57,311 nt of DNA from assembly GCA_001657295.1 (NCBI GenBank), contig LYSW01000011.1:1-57311 (forward strand), written 5' to 3'. This document shows, in pieces, positions 24,252-33,651 of the stretch (position 1 is the first letter of the stretch; each line of letters starts with the position of its first letter). The notes below the pieces were generated by a model. It did not search any database. It worked only from the letters and a program-made list of their open reading frames with translations, and had not been told where the DNA came from. The stretch comes from Oceanicaulis sp. BBD 1991-10. Lineage in GTDB: Bacteria > Pseudomonadota > Alphaproteobacteria > Caulobacterales > Maricaulaceae. A program made the position numbers and the translations under genes.

Positions 24252-24452
24252 GAAGGGCCTCCCGAACGGCGAAATGGGCGTCACCGCCATTGATGCGCGC
24301 CGCAGCCCGATCGGATGCGACGCGCTGCGGGCACGCACGCTCGCTGATGCGGTGCGGGAACGCCAGTTAAGCCTTCGTCATGTCAGCGCCCGCGCGCCGC
24401 TTGAAGGCGGGCGGCGGCTGTGTTGAGCTCGAGCGGCGTTTACGCCAGGGCG

Positions 24453-24776
24453 ATGGGGGCTCATCTGGACTTCCTGATCAATCAAGTGCTTGTCAAAGCG
24501 ATGTTCTTCGGCGTTCCGCTGATCCTGCTCGGCGGCTATTTCCGGAAATGGTTCGGGGCGCAGGCCAAGGCCCGGCTGGCGAGCTATCTGCTGGCTTTGA
24601 TCATTATTGCCGTCGAAGCCTGGCTGACCATTCCCTCGCCTGACTTCGCGCTCGTGAATCTGACGCTTACGGTCGTGATCGCCGTGTCCGCAGCCCATTT
24701 CGGCGTGCCGAGATCCGCGCCGCGCGTCGACCCCTATGGCGGCGGCGGGACCGGCGGCGGCGGATCAGATTTCTGA
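24453..24776 (+). CDS. Small membrane protein with Gly-rich tail
   Basis: 107 residues from MGAHLDFLINQVL; a GTG 33 bases upstream (giving MLSSSGVYARA) is an alternative start, and neither has a strong ribosome-binding site. Three hydrophobic segments can be seen: about 7-28 (LVKAMFFGVPLILLGGYF), 38-55 (LASYLLALIIIAVEAWL) and 62-82 (LVNLTLTVVIAVSAAHFGV). The C-terminus is the low-complexity YGGGGTGGGGSDF. Not recognised; no family or function assigned. It is flanked by divergent DUF2807 and a downstream acyl-CoA dehydrogenase 65 bases away. Confidence 0.6.
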   Translation: MGAHLDFLINQVLVKAMFFGVPLILLGGYFRKWFGAQAKARLASYLLALIIIAVEAWLTIPSPDFALVNLTLTVVIAVSAAHFGVPRSAPRVDPYGGGGTGGGGSDF

Positions 24777-24841
24777 TCTTCACGGCCGCGAAGCAGCCCT
24801 TCCCCTCGCGGAGCGTGGCGAGCTGGCGTTAGACTGCCGCC

Positions 24842-26497
24842 ATGAAACATCACGCCCCCCGCACTCAATTGCCCACCCATGACGTCTTCAACCAGTCCGA
24901 GCCCCTGGCCGGAGTCAACTGGTATGCCGATGACGCCATGCTGGTCGACGCCGCAACCCGGTCCGGTGCGGCGCCCCATGGCGGGCGTCTGGCCGCCTTC
25001 GGCGCCGAGGCGGGAACGGAGGCGGTTCTGGATCTGGGCCGGACCGCCAATGAAAACCCGCCGAAATTCAAGCCCTTCGACCGTTTCGGACAGCGTGTGG
25101 ACGAGGTCGAGTTTCACCCCGCCTATCACGCGCTGATGGAGCTCGGCCTGTCCGCCGGCGTCTCCTCGGCCGCCTGGACCGCGGATGAAGGCGGCCATGT
25201 GCTGCACGCCGCGCTGTTGATCTTGATGGGTCATGCCGACGCCGGCGTGTGCTGTCCCCAGTCGATGACCTATGCCTGCGTGCCGGCGCTGAAGCATGCT
25301 GACTGGACCGGCCCCTGGATCGCCGGCGCGACCAGCTCGCGCTACGACCCGCGCTTCCTGCCGCCGCAGGACAAGGTCGGTCTGACCCTGGGCATGGCCA
25401 TGACGGAAAAGCAGGGCGGCTCGGATGTGCGCGCCAACACGACGCGCGCCAGGACGGTCTCAGCGGACGAAGTCGAGCTGACCGGCCATAAATGGTTTTG
25501 CTCAGCACCCATGAGCGACGCCTTCCTGACCTTGGCGTATGAAGGCGACGGGGATGCGGCGGCGCTCTCCTGCTTCCTGGCGCCGCGCTGGCGGCCGGAC
25601 GGAACGCGCAACTCCATCGAGATCCAGCGCCTGAAGGACAAGCTGGGCGACAGATCCAACGCCTCTTCCGAAATCGAGTACAAATCCGCCTATGCCCGGC
25701 GGATCGGCGAGGCGGGACGGGGTGTCCGCACCATCATCGAAATGGTCAACCACACGAGGCTCGACTGCCTTGCAGGATCGGCGGGTCTGATTCGCGGCGC
25801 GGCGGCCCAGGCGATCTGGCACGCGGATCGACGCAGCGCCTTCCAGCGCCGTTTGATCGATCAGCCCCTGATGCGCGAAGTGCTCGCCGAGCTGGCCATG
25901 GAGGCCGAAGCCGCCCTGGCGCTCGCCTTCCGGGTGGCGGAGAGTTTCGACAAGGCCGCCCGCGACCCCCGGGAAGCCGCGCTGGCCCGCCTGATGACGC
26001 CGATCGCGAAATACTGGATCTGCAAACGCGCGCCCTATCTGGCTTATGAGGCGATGGAGGCCCACGGCGGTGCGGGATATGTCGAAGAACACCCCCTGCC
26101 CCGCATGTTTCGACAAAGCCCGCTGAATGCGATCTGGGAAGGCTCCGGCAATGTCATCGCGCTCGACGTCTTACGCGCGCTGGCGCGTGACGCGGCGGCG
26201 CGTGAGGCGCTGGAGGCGGAATTGGCGGCGGCGCGCGGGGCGCATCCGGCGCTGGATGCGAACATCACCGCGATGACGGCGATGATGACCTCGGGCGTCG
26301 GTGAAGATAAGGCGCGGCGGTTTGCGGAAATCGCCGCGCTGACGCTGACCGCCGCCGCCCTATTGCGCGCGGGCCTGACGCCGGCCGCCGACGCTTTCAT
26401 CACCCGCCGCATCATGGACAACGCCACGACGCTGGGCGCCGGCGGCGGGGCGATCGACGCCGAAGCGCTGATCGCCCGGGCGCGGTTGAACGCATGA
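24842..26497 (+). CDS. AidB-like acyl-CoA dehydrogenase
   Basis: Flavoenzyme of 551 residues, the length of the AidB branch rather than of the 380-residue short-chain dehydrogenases. The N-terminal TRSGAAPHGGRLAAFGAEAG region is AidB-type. The FAD/substrate segments are GMAMTEKQGGSDVRANTTRA near residue 185, GHKWFCSAPMSDAF near 215 and, towards the C-terminus, AHGGAGYVEEHPLPRMFRQS and NAIWEGSGNVIALDVLRAL, which contains the usual acidic residue. AidB of E. coli oxidises isovaleryl-CoA in vitro and protects DNA during alkylation stress. Neighbours give no pathway hint, and no Ada gene is in view. Confidence 0.85.
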   Translation: MKHHAPRTQLPTHDVFNQSEPLAGVNWYADDAMLVDAATRSGAAPHGGRLAAFGAEAGTEAVLDLGRTANENPPKFKPFDRFGQRVDEVEFHPAYHALMELGLSAGVSSAAWTADEGGHVLHAALLILMGHADAGVCCPQSMTYACVPALKHADWTGPWIAGATSSRYDPRFLPPQDKVGLTLGMAMTEKQGGSDVRANTTRARTVSADEVELTGHKWFCSAPMSDAFLTLAYEGDGDAAALSCFLAPRWRPDGTRNSIEIQRLKDKLGDRSNASSEIEYKSAYARRIGEAGRGVRTIIEMVNHTRLDCLAGSAGLIRGAAAQAIWHADRRSAFQRRLIDQPLMREVLAELAMEAEAALALAFRVAESFDKAARDPREAALARLMTPIAKYWICKRAPYLAYEAMEAHGGAGYVEEHPLPRMFRQSPLNAIWEGSGNVIALDVLRALARDAAAREALEAELAAARGAHPALDANITAMTAMMTSGVGEDKARRFAEIAALTLTAAALLRAGLTPAADAFITRRIMDNATTLGAGGGAIDAEALIARARLNA

Positions 26498-26552
26498 CGC
26501 GTTACCAAGCTTTAAGCTGACCCTTGGGCCGGGCTCGGCCAGCGTGCCGGCC

Positions 26553-27473
26553 ATGACGGACGCCATCACCACCGAGACTTTGTGCCGCGCTTTCGGCGAG
26601 ATCACCGCCGTCGACGCGGTGAATCTAAGCGTGCCGGAAGGCTCGGTGTTTGGGTTTCTCGGACCCAACGGCGCCGGCAAAACCACCACCATCCGCATGT
26701 TGCTGGGATTGATCCGGGCCGACGCCGGCCGCATCCGGCTGAACGGCCACGACCTCAAGCAGGCGCGCAGCGCCGCGCTGTCCGGCGTCGGCGCGATCGG
26801 GGAGAGCCCGGCGCTTTATCCCAACCTGACCGGCCTGGACATCATGATGATGGCCGCGCGTCTGGGCGGCCATCCTCGAAGCGAGGTGATGGATCGTCTC
26901 GATCAGGTGGGCTTGTCCGGCGCAGCCGACCGCAAAGTCGGCGGCTATTCCCTGGGCATGCGCCAGCGCCTGGCGCTGGCGCGCGCCATGATCGGCCGCC
27001 CCAAACTCTTGATTCTCGACGAACCGACCAACGGCCTGGACCCCGCCGGCATTGCGGACATGCGCGCCCTGATCCGCGCCCTGCCCCAGACGCTGGGCGC
27101 CACCATCTTTCTATCCAGCCACCTGCTCAGCGAGATCGAGCAGACCGCGACCCATTGCGCCCTCATCGAGAATGGCCGGCTCTTGTTTCAGGACACTTTG
27201 CAACGACTTATGGAGACGGCGCCGATGCGCCTGGCCGTCGAAACCGACCGCCCCTCGGAACTGACGCGCCGGTTTCTCGACGACGGCGTGCACGCGGAAC
27301 AGGACGGCCAGATCGTGCGCGCCGCGCTGGAGCTGGAGACAAGGGCGCGCGCCGCCCTGGTCTCGCAACTGGTCGCTGAGGGGTTTGCGGTGTCCGGGGT
27401 CTGGACGGAGCGGGCGTCGCTGGAAGATTTATTCCTCGCTCTCACCGGACCGGGCCGCCGGGCGTCGGCATGA
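26553..27473 (+). CDS. ABC-2 type transporter, ATP-binding subunit
   Basis: ATPase of 306 residues in a BcrA/CcmA-like two-gene exporter. Walker A is GPNGAGKTT (about residues 37-45), signature YSLGMRQRLALARA, Walker B LLILDEPTNGLD, switch histidine in LSSHLLSEI. About 90 C-terminal residues (MRLAVETDRPSELTRRFLDD onward) form the usual DUF4162-like extension. The start MTDAITTETL is preferred over an in-frame GTG 9 bases upstream. The stop overlaps the permease start by 4 bases, so the two proteins are coupled. Substrate unknown; lantibiotic or peptide export or self-protection is typical of the family. Confidence 0.92.
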   Translation: MTDAITTETLCRAFGEITAVDAVNLSVPEGSVFGFLGPNGAGKTTTIRMLLGLIRADAGRIRLNGHDLKQARSAALSGVGAIGESPALYPNLTGLDIMMMAARLGGHPRSEVMDRLDQVGLSGAADRKVGGYSLGMRQRLALARAMIGRPKLLILDEPTNGLDPAGIADMRALIRALPQTLGATIFLSSHLLSEIEQTATHCALIENGRLLFQDTLQRLMETAPMRLAVETDRPSELTRRFLDDGVHAEQDGQIVRAALELETRARAALVSQLVAEGFAVSGVWTERASLEDLFLALTGPGRRASA

Positions 27474-28201
27474 TGGCCTGGCGTGTCTTCCTGGCCGAGC
27501 TGGCGAAGCTGAAAGGCTCGCTGGTGCTGCTGCTGGCGGCGGGTCCGCCGATGATGATGCTGGTGATGATCCCCGCCGTCATGCTGACCGGCAACGCGCC
27601 GGAAGAGTGGCGCGTCTTCGCCATGAGTTCGGCGGCGATCTGGGCCTATCTGCTGATGCCATTGACCGCCACCGCGCTGACCGCGCTCGTGGCCGGGCTG
27701 GAACATCAAAGCAGCGGCTGGACCTGGACCTTGGCCCAGCCGGCGCCCAAAACCCTCATTTTCGCCACGAAAGCGCTGGTCTGCGCTCTTCTGATGGCGG
27801 TGATCTCGACCGGCGTCGGGATCGCGATCATCGCCGGCGCCGCGATCGCCGGCGGCGTCTCTGAAGCGGTCGCCCTCGCCGGCGAACCGCCAATCGGTTT
27901 TCTGACCAGCCTGCTCGCCCGCATGTGGGCCGCGTCTCTGCTCGCCCTGGCGATCCAGTTCGCCGTGGCGCACGCTTTCAAAGCCTTCGCGATACCCATC
28001 ATTGTCGGCATTGGCGGCACCTTCGTGGCCGTCGTTGCAACGTCGGCCCAGGCGGGCGTTTATTTTCCCTGGTTGCTGGCGGTGAACATGCTCGCCAGCG
28101 AGCCCGCCCGCGCCGACCAAGCGCTGTTCACCGGCCTGATCGGCGGGGTGGCGGTGTTTTCAGTCAGCTCTGTCTGGCTGGCGCGGCGCGACTGGCGCTA
28201 G
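27470..28201 (+). CDS. ABC-2 type transporter, permease subunit
   Basis: Integral membrane protein of 243 residues with six predicted helices: an N-terminal one near residues 18-38 (GSLVLLLAAGPPMMMLVMIP), then about 55-80, 104-130, 148-168, 170-192 and a last one around 222-238. It matches the BcrB-like, ABC-2 permease architecture. It starts inside the stop codon of the ATPase gene (ATGATG overlap) and shares four bases at its end with the convergent DUF819 gene. Together with the ATPase it forms a complete exporter. Confidence 0.88.
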   Translation: MMAWRVFLAELAKLKGSLVLLLAAGPPMMMLVMIPAVMLTGNAPEEWRVFAMSSAAIWAYLLMPLTATALTALVAGLEHQSSGWTWTLAQPAPKTLIFATKALVCALLMAVISTGVGIAIIAGAAIAGGVSEAVALAGEPPIGFLTSLLARMWAASLLALAIQFAVAHAFKAFAIPIIVGIGGTFVAVVATSAQAGVYFPWLLAVNMLASEPARADQALFTGLIGGVAVFSVSSVWLARRDWR

Positions 28202-29442
28202 CTGAGCAGCCCGAAGACGAAGGTGCCGAGCACCGTGCCGACCGCATAGCCCAGCACGCCCATCAACACCCCCGGCGTGACGAGGTCCCGCCAGCCTTTG
28301 GCGGCCGCCAGCGCCGGCGCGGTGGTCGCACCCAGGATGGCGGCGTTGGACGCGATGAGGATTTCCGGCAGCGACAATCGGACGAATTTGGCGATCACCA
28401 GCGCCACGACGACATGCAGGCTGACGAGGACTAGGATGAACAGCCCGATCAACGGCGCGACTTCCAACAGGAGGCCGATATTGGACTCCGCCGCGATCGC
28501 GGCGAAGAACATGAAAGCGAACACCACGCCCAGTTCAAAGCCGCCATGGAGCTTGGCCATCCGCCTGGGCATGGCGGTCGGAAGAATCAGGGCCAGCATG
28601 GTGATCGCCACATAGCGCAGATCGCCGATGGACACGCCGATCGCGGCGCGCAAATCGTCCGGTCCCAGACCCCACCAGGTTTCAAAGACATAGGCCCCGG
28701 CGCGTACGATCATGTCGCCCAGCGCCACCACCGCCAGCGCATAGGTCAGCGTTAGCGCCAGGCTGAGCGAGGTGGTGCGCCCCCCGCTGCCTTCACCAGC
28801 CTCTTCGATCTCGCCTTGCGTGTGGTCGCGGGGCGCAAAGCGCTTCGCGACCCAGGCCACGCCTGGCAGGATGGCCATCACGGCGACCCAGCTGGCGCTC
28901 GCCAGATGGTCCGCGGCGATGATCGCGGCGACCAGAGCGCCGTCTTCTGCCAGGCCGGTCATTTGCGTGAGGGGCACGAAATTCACTGTTCCGCCGGTAT
29001 AAGAGCCGGTCAGCGAGGCCGCGACCGCCGCTTCCTGGGCGCCAAGATCGACCAGGAACACCGCGCCGAAAACGCCCACCAGGGTGGCGAAGCAGCAGAT
29101 GACGAAGGCGCCGGTCATGCGGGTGGTTTCAAACAGGATACGCCGCAGATCCGCCTTCATCAGGAAGAGCGGAATCAGCACAGGCACCGCGTAGCGGAAC
29201 ACGAAGTCATAGGCGCTGGAGGCGAAGGGCATCAGGCCCATCCAGACGGTCTCCCCGCTTGGCGTCGCGCCCACGGGCAAGCGAAGATTGGTCGCCAGAA
29301 TGGCGATCAGGATCGCCCAGACCGTGCCGGTCAAAAGCGCGCCGAACTTGGTCTTCTCCAGAAGGAAGCCCGCGGCGGCGATGCCGAACAGGCCGGCCAT
29401 CACCGCGACAGGCTGATCAGCGGGGATGAGAGATGCGTCCAT
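28198..29442 (-). CDS. DUF819 family membrane protein, putative solute carrier
   Basis: Polytopic membrane protein of 414 residues, about ten to eleven transmembrane helices. The duplicated fold shows as the paired gate segments SLTGSYTGGTVNFVPLTQMT in the first half and ILIASNAAILGATTAPALAA in the second, as in DUF819/YjcL proteins. Biochemical function of the family is poorly known; the fold resembles inverted-repeat transporters. It is the third gene of an apparent operon after the M20 hydrolase and RidA genes, 30 bases behind RidA, suggesting import or export of the compound those enzymes handle (inference). Confidence 0.82.
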   Translation of the reverse strand: MDASLIPADQPVAVMAGLFGIAAAGFLLEKTKFGALLTGTVWAILIAILATNLRLPVGATPSGETVWMGLMPFASSAYDFVFRYAVPVLIPLFLMKADLRRILFETTRMTGAFVICCFATLVGVFGAVFLVDLGAQEAAVAASLTGSYTGGTVNFVPLTQMTGLAEDGALVAAIIAADHLASASWVAVMAILPGVAWVAKRFAPRDHTQGEIEEAGEGSGGRTTSLSLALTLTYALAVVALGDMIVRAGAYVFETWWGLGPDDLRAAIGVSIGDLRYVAITMLALILPTAMPRRMAKLHGGFELGVVFAFMFFAAIAAESNIGLLLEVAPLIGLFILVLVSLHVVVALVIAKFVRLSLPEILIASNAAILGATTAPALAAAKGWRDLVTPGVLMGVLGYAVGTVLGTFVFGLLS

Positions 29443-29472
29443 GGCGCGCGCTCCTGCTAAGCCAGTGTGCGA

Positions 29473-29865
29473 TTAGGAGATAACCGCGTCCGCCTCGATC
29501 TCCACCAAAAAGGCGGGATGGGCAAGAGCGTTGACCGCCAACATGGTGGACGCCGGCGGGTGGTCCCTGAACACATCCAGGTGCGCCGCGCCGACCGCGG
29601 CCTGGGTGTCGGGGTGCATGTCGGTGGTGAAGACCCGCGTCCTGACCACGTGCTCGACTCCTGCCCCAGCCTCCTCCAAGGCCGCCTTGATGATCTCCAG
29701 CGCGCGGGCGGTCTGGGCGCCGACATCTCCGGGCGCGAAGGGCTGACCATCTGCGTCCACCGCCACGGTGCCTGCGACGAAGACCTGGTTTCCAACCCGC
29801 ACCGCCCGGCGATATCCGACCTTGTCCTCCCAGGGCGCGCCGGAGGTGATGCGTTGAACGGTCAT
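29473..29865 (-). CDS. RidA/YjgF family enamine/imine deaminase
   Basis: 130-residue trimeric-fold protein of the RidA superfamily. The family core is VFVAGTVAVDADGQPFAPGD, QTARALEIIKAALEEAGAGV, HVVRTRVFTTDM and STMLAVNALAHPAFLVEIEA. RidA proper hydrolyses reactive 2-aminoacrylate and needs an Arg at the position before the terminal substrate loop; here that stretch reads VNALAHPAFLVE without it, so this is probably an Rid2-7 subgroup protein with a pathway-specific role. Its start overlaps the stop of the M20 gene by 4 bases. Confidence 0.88.
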   Translation of the reverse strand: MTVQRITSGAPWEDKVGYRRAVRVGNQVFVAGTVAVDADGQPFAPGDVGAQTARALEIIKAALEEAGAGVEHVVRTRVFTTDMHPDTQAAVGAAHLDVFRDHPPASTMLAVNALAHPAFLVEIEADAVIS

Positions 29866-31193
29866 TGGCCTGCGCCCGGCACGCCGTTTTCAAACAGATC
29901 GAGCGCGATCGCGGTCATGCCCTCGGCCGCCACATTCACCGTGCCTTCCGCGTCCGGATAGAAGAAGGGCGAGTGGTTGGCGGGCGGCAGAAGGCCCTGG
30001 CCGGAATACTCCGCCCAGACATCCAGCGGCGAGCCGCCGACCCAGAACATGAAGATCGGCACGTCCTCTTCGGTGCGGCCATAGCGGGAGAAATCTTCGC
30101 CGCCGGTCACCGGATCGGCCGTATCGACCGCTTCGCCGAAGCGGGCGCTGAGAACGGCGCCGGCGCGGTCGGACAGGGCGGGGTCATTGTAGACGGCCGG
30201 CGTGTAGACTTGATCGATCTCCATGACCGGCATCAGCTCCGCAGGCAGCCCCGCCGCCAGGGCGACGCCGTTTGCGACGCGCTCAATGCCCTCCAGAAGC
30301 TGCGCGCGCACCTCGTCGGTATAAGAGCGCACGGTGATCTGCAAATGGGCCTCATCGCCGATGATGTTGTGCTTGGTTCCGGCGTTGAAGGCGCCGACGG
30401 TCACGACGCCGGTTTCAAACGGCGACAATTCCCGGCTGACCAGGGTTTGAAGGCCCAACACGATCTGGGAGCCGATGACCACCGGGTCTTTGCCCAGATG
30501 CGGCGAGGCGCCGTGAGAACCGACGCCGCGGACATAAAGGTCCACGGTATCGACATTCGCCATGGCGAAGCCGGGCACATAGCGCACCTGGCCGACCGGC
30601 ATATAGCCCCATGTGTGATGACTCACCACGGCGTCAGGCGTCGGGAAACGCTCGTATAATCCGTCTTCGAGCATGGCGTGGGCGCCCAGACCGACTTCCT
30701 CCGCCGGCTGGGCGATCAAGACCAGCGTGCCGGACCAGGCCTCGCGATTGCCGGCCATCCAGCGCGCCGAACCGATCAGTGCGGTCATATGCGTGTCGTG
30801 GGCGCAGGCATGCATGATCGGAAACTCATTGCCGATCCGGTCCGGACCGACCGCCGTGGAGGCGAAGTCCAGCGGCGTGTCTTCGCGCATGGGCAGGCCG
30901 TCCATGTCCGCCCGCATCATGATCACCGGGCCCGGCCCGTTTTCCATCACCGCCACGACGCCGGTGCGCCCTACCTGCTCGGTGACCTGATAGCCGGCGC
31001 CGCGAAGCTCAGACGCCATGCGGGCGGCCGTCTCCACCTCCATGAAGCTGAGCTCCGGATGGGCGTGAAGATGCTGGTAGAGACCCTCGAGATGGACATC
31101 CCAATCGCTCTGAAGATCCGACCGCAAGGTCTCCTCGGCCAGCGCGGAAGCACAGAGTGCGGTCGTCAGCGCTGACGCCAGAATAAAACGCAT
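29862..31193 (-). CDS. Exported M20 family amidohydrolase/peptidase
   Basis: Zn-dependent amidohydrolase of 443 residues, hippurate/IAA-amino-acid hydrolase-like. The start MRFILASALTTALCASALA is set by GGGGAG upstream and a signal peptide (1-19), so it acts in the periplasm. Metal and catalytic segments are MRADMDGLPM, MHACAHDTHM, AQPAEEVGLGA and VTGGEDFSRYG; the dimerisation domain carries VDLYVRGVGSHGASPHLGKDP and GTKHNIIGDEAHLQITVRSY. Likely releases an amino acid from an N-acyl or N-aroyl conjugate. First gene of an operon with RidA and DUF819 genes. Confidence 0.9.
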   Translation of the reverse strand: MRFILASALTTALCASALAEETLRSDLQSDWDVHLEGLYQHLHAHPELSFMEVETAARMASELRGAGYQVTEQVGRTGVVAVMENGPGPVIMMRADMDGLPMREDTPLDFASTAVGPDRIGNEFPIMHACAHDTHMTALIGSARWMAGNREAWSGTLVLIAQPAEEVGLGAHAMLEDGLYERFPTPDAVVSHHTWGYMPVGQVRYVPGFAMANVDTVDLYVRGVGSHGASPHLGKDPVVIGSQIVLGLQTLVSRELSPFETGVVTVGAFNAGTKHNIIGDEAHLQITVRSYTDEVRAQLLEGIERVANGVALAAGLPAELMPVMEIDQVYTPAVYNDPALSDRAGAVLSARFGEAVDTADPVTGGEDFSRYGRTEEDVPIFMFWVGGSPLDVWAEYSGQGLLPPANHSPFFYPDAEGTVNVAAEGMTAIALDLFENGVPGAGQ

Positions 31194-31259
31194 GATGAAC
31201 TCCCCGAACCAATTGGGGATATTGCAGCCCGGTCCGCCCCGGCGCGTCAATCGCTCGAT

Positions 31260-31751
31260 TTAGCCGAACAGGGCGTCGACTTCGGCCTGGTCGGCGGATT
31301 GATCGTCCACCCCATCGCCTTCAATGCGGCCGTTGACGGCTGCGCGGGCTGCGGCGAGCAATGGCTCGATATCGGTGGCGGCCAGCGCTGCAGCGCCGGC
31401 GACGTCCTGCTCCCGCAGGCGGGTCTGGGCGTCGCCCAGGGCGTCGTCGAGGGCGGCGATGATGGTTTCGAAATGGGCCTTGAGCGCATGGGGCGCCGCG
31501 CCCCAGGCGGCGATCACCGTGTCGGCGCCGGCATAGCCGGTGCGTCGGAAATGCTCGGCATATCCGCAGGGCGCCCAATCAAGCACCTCTTCTGCCATGT
31601 CCGGCATGTCGCCCAGCATCTCAAGAAGCATGACGACTTCGTTGAAATGGTTCAGATAATCGGTTGCGAGTCCGCTTTCGGGATGAATGTTGGCGGCCGC
31701 CAACGCGTCTGCGCTCAACGCGCCTTCTCCCAGAACCACACCGCCGGACAT
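31260..31751 (-). CDS. Conserved hypothetical protein
   Basis: 163 residues from MSGGVVLGEGALSADALAAA; a start 30 bases upstream is also possible and neither has a clear ribosome-binding site. It is all-alpha in character with no signal peptide or membrane helix. The stretch ATDYLNHFNEVVMLLEMLGD followed by EEVLDWAPCGYAEHFRRTGY looks like the most conserved part, and I recall similar uncharacterised proteins in other alphaproteobacteria. The C-terminal third is Ala/Asp-rich. It lies 66 bases upstream of the M20 gene and could share its transcript. Confidence 0.65.
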   Translation of the reverse strand: MSGGVVLGEGALSADALAAANIHPESGLATDYLNHFNEVVMLLEMLGDMPDMAEEVLDWAPCGYAEHFRRTGYAGADTVIAAWGAAPHALKAHFETIIAALDDALGDAQTRLREQDVAGAAALAATDIEPLLAAARAAVNGRIEGDGVDDQSADQAEVDALFG

Positions 31752-31814
31752 GCCGCACCCCATCAACCGAACCGCGACCATGGCCGCTTAGGGTTGATGA
31801 AGCGCTAACCGTGT

Positions 31815-33533
31815 TCAGCCGCCCTCAGCGCCGCCGGAAAACCGCTCGGTCCATTCTGCGACCTGATCATCCTCGATCTTTGCGAACAGCAATTCGGGCA
31901 CGGCGAAAGCCTGACCGCGCGGCAGCCGGTCAAGCAGCGCCGCACACGGTCCCGACGGCCAGGCGCGCTTATCGGCCGGCACGCCGACCGCATCCAGAAT
32001 CTTCGCGGACGCAGCCGGAATGACAGGCTGGGCGATGATCGCGGACAAGACGGCGAGATTGATGCCGGTGCGCACGCCGACGGCCGCCTTGTCCTTGTCG
32101 GTTTTGAAGTGCGACCAGGGTTCGGCGCGGGTGAGATACTCATTGCCCGCCGCCCACAGCGCGCGGGTCTCGGCCGCCGCCTTGCGGAACTCCATGGCGT
32201 CATAGTGCGCGGCGATACGGTCCAGGCGTTGCTCGACTTCGCCGGCCAGCCAGGTTTCATGCTCGCCGGGCGCGCCGCCGTCGGGGACAACGCCGTCAAA
32301 GCGGGACTTGGCGAATTTCAGGATCCGATTGACGAAATTGCCCAGCACATTGGCGAGATCGGTATTGATCGCGCTCTGGAAATGATCCCAGGTGAATTGC
32401 GCGTCCGCGCCCTCGGGCGCGTATGCGGTCAGATACCAGCGCCAGTAATCCGCCGGCAAAAGCTCCAGCGCCTGGTCCATGAAGACGCCGCGCTTGCTGG
32501 AGGTGGAGAATTTCCCGCCATACCAATTCAACCAGTTGAAGGCCTTGAGCTTGTCGACGGTTTTCCAGGGCTCTTCGGAACCCAGCAACGTCGCCGGGAA
32601 GCTGACGGTATGGAAGGCGACATTATCCTTGCCCATGAACTGGACATAGCTGACATCGTCCGCGCCCTTATCGGTCCGCCACCAGCGCTCCCAGTCCTGA
32701 CCGGTCTTTTCCGCCCACTCCACCGTCGCGGCGATATAGCCGATCGGCGCATCGAACCAGACATAGAAGACCTTGTCTTCAAAGCCGTCGCGCGGCTGAC
32801 CGTCTTTGGTGACCGGCACGCCCCATTTAAGATCGCGGGTGATGGTGCGGTCACGCAGGCCTTCGTCGAGCCATTTATTGGCGATGGACTTGGCCAGAGG
32901 CGGCCACTCCTTCGATGCATCGACCCAGGCGCGCAGGCGCGTCTCCACCACAGTCTGGCGCAGCCGAAGGTGCAGCGTGTCGCGAACCTCCAGATTGCGC
33001 GAGCCTGAGATCGCCGAATAGGGCTCGATCAGATCGACCGGATCTAAAAGCTTGCCGCAATTGTCGCATTGGTCGCCGCGCGCTTTTTCATAGCCGCAGT
33101 TGGGACAGACGCCTTCCACATAGCGGTCGGGCAGAAAGCGGTCGTCATCGATGGAGAAGACCTGGCTTTCGGTCACCTCCTCGATCAGGCCGTTGGCCTC
33201 CAACACCTCGGCGAAATGCTGAGTCAGCGTCTTGTTCGCGTCCGAGGACGTGCGCCCGAAATGGTCCCAGGCGAGCCCATATCGATCGCCAAGGTCTTTT
33301 TGGATTTGATGCTGCTCATCGCAATAGGACCGCACGTCCTGGTCCGCAGCCGCCGCGGCCAGCTCAGCGGGCGTGCCGTGCTCGTCGGTGGCGCATATGC
33401 TCAACACTTCATGGCCGCGCAGACGCTGGAAGCGCGCATAGACATCGGCCGGCAGCATGGATCCGGCCAAATTGCCGAGATGTTTGACCCCGTTGATATA
33501 CGGAAGAGCGGAAGTGATGAGGATGCGGGCCAT
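31815..33533 (-). CDS. metG: Methionyl-tRNA synthetase
   Basis: Class I synthetase that charges tRNA-Met, 572 residues. The start [20 protein letters not shown] is the standard one; an upstream in-frame ATG gives an unconserved extension. The HIGH-type signature is [14 protein letters not shown] (about residues 10-23), the zinc knuckle is the four-Cys form [18 protein letters not shown] (about residues 143-160), and the KMSKS-type loop reads KFSTSSKRG. It lacks the C-terminal dimerisation (EMAP-like) domain, as many alphaproteobacterial enzymes do. A palindrome lies 17-33 bases upstream of the start. Confidence 0.96.
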   Translation of the reverse strand: MARILITSALPYINGVKHLGNLAGSMLPADVYARFQRLRGHEVLSICATDEHGTPAELAAAAADQDVRSYCDEQHQIQKDLGDRYGLAWDHFGRTSSDANKTLTQHFAEVLEANGLIEEVTESQVFSIDDDRFLPDRYVEGVCPNCGYEKARGDQCDNCGKLLDPVDLIEPYSAISGSRNLEVRDTLHLRLRQTVVETRLRAWVDASKEWPPLAKSIANKWLDEGLRDRTITRDLKWGVPVTKDGQPRDGFEDKVFYVWFDAPIGYIAATVEWAEKTGQDWERWWRTDKGADDVSYVQFMGKDNVAFHTVSFPATLLGSEEPWKTVDKLKAFNWLNWYGGKFSTSSKRGVFMDQALELLPADYWRWYLTAYAPEGADAQFTWDHFQSAINTDLANVLGNFVNRILKFAKSRFDGVVPDGGAPGEHETWLAGEVEQRLDRIAAHYDAMEFRKAAAETRALWAAGNEYLTRAEPWSHFKTDKDKAAVGVRTGINLAVLSAIIAQPVIPAASAKILDAVGVPADKRAWPSGPCAALLDRLPRGQAFAVPELLFAKIEDDQVAEWTERFSGGAEGG

Positions 33534-33549
33534 GGGGGCGTCCTGTGAC

Positions 33550-33566
33550 TGTGTGCTGAGCACACA
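33550..33566. promoter_or_regulatory. Palindrome upstream of metG
   Basis: TGTGTGCT and AGCACACA are exact inverted repeats around a single base, and the symmetry extends outward (GACT/AGTC) with a two-base bulge. The site sits just before the metG start, where it could be an operator or, as RNA, a 6-bp hairpin in the leader. No regulator can be named from sequence. Confidence 0.35.
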
Positions 33567-33651
33567 TAGTCGCGGCTTAGCACCCTGTCATCCCACGGTT
33601 CTGCAGGCTGCATCCTGACGGATCGACGCGCGCTTCAAGGACGCAGGATCG

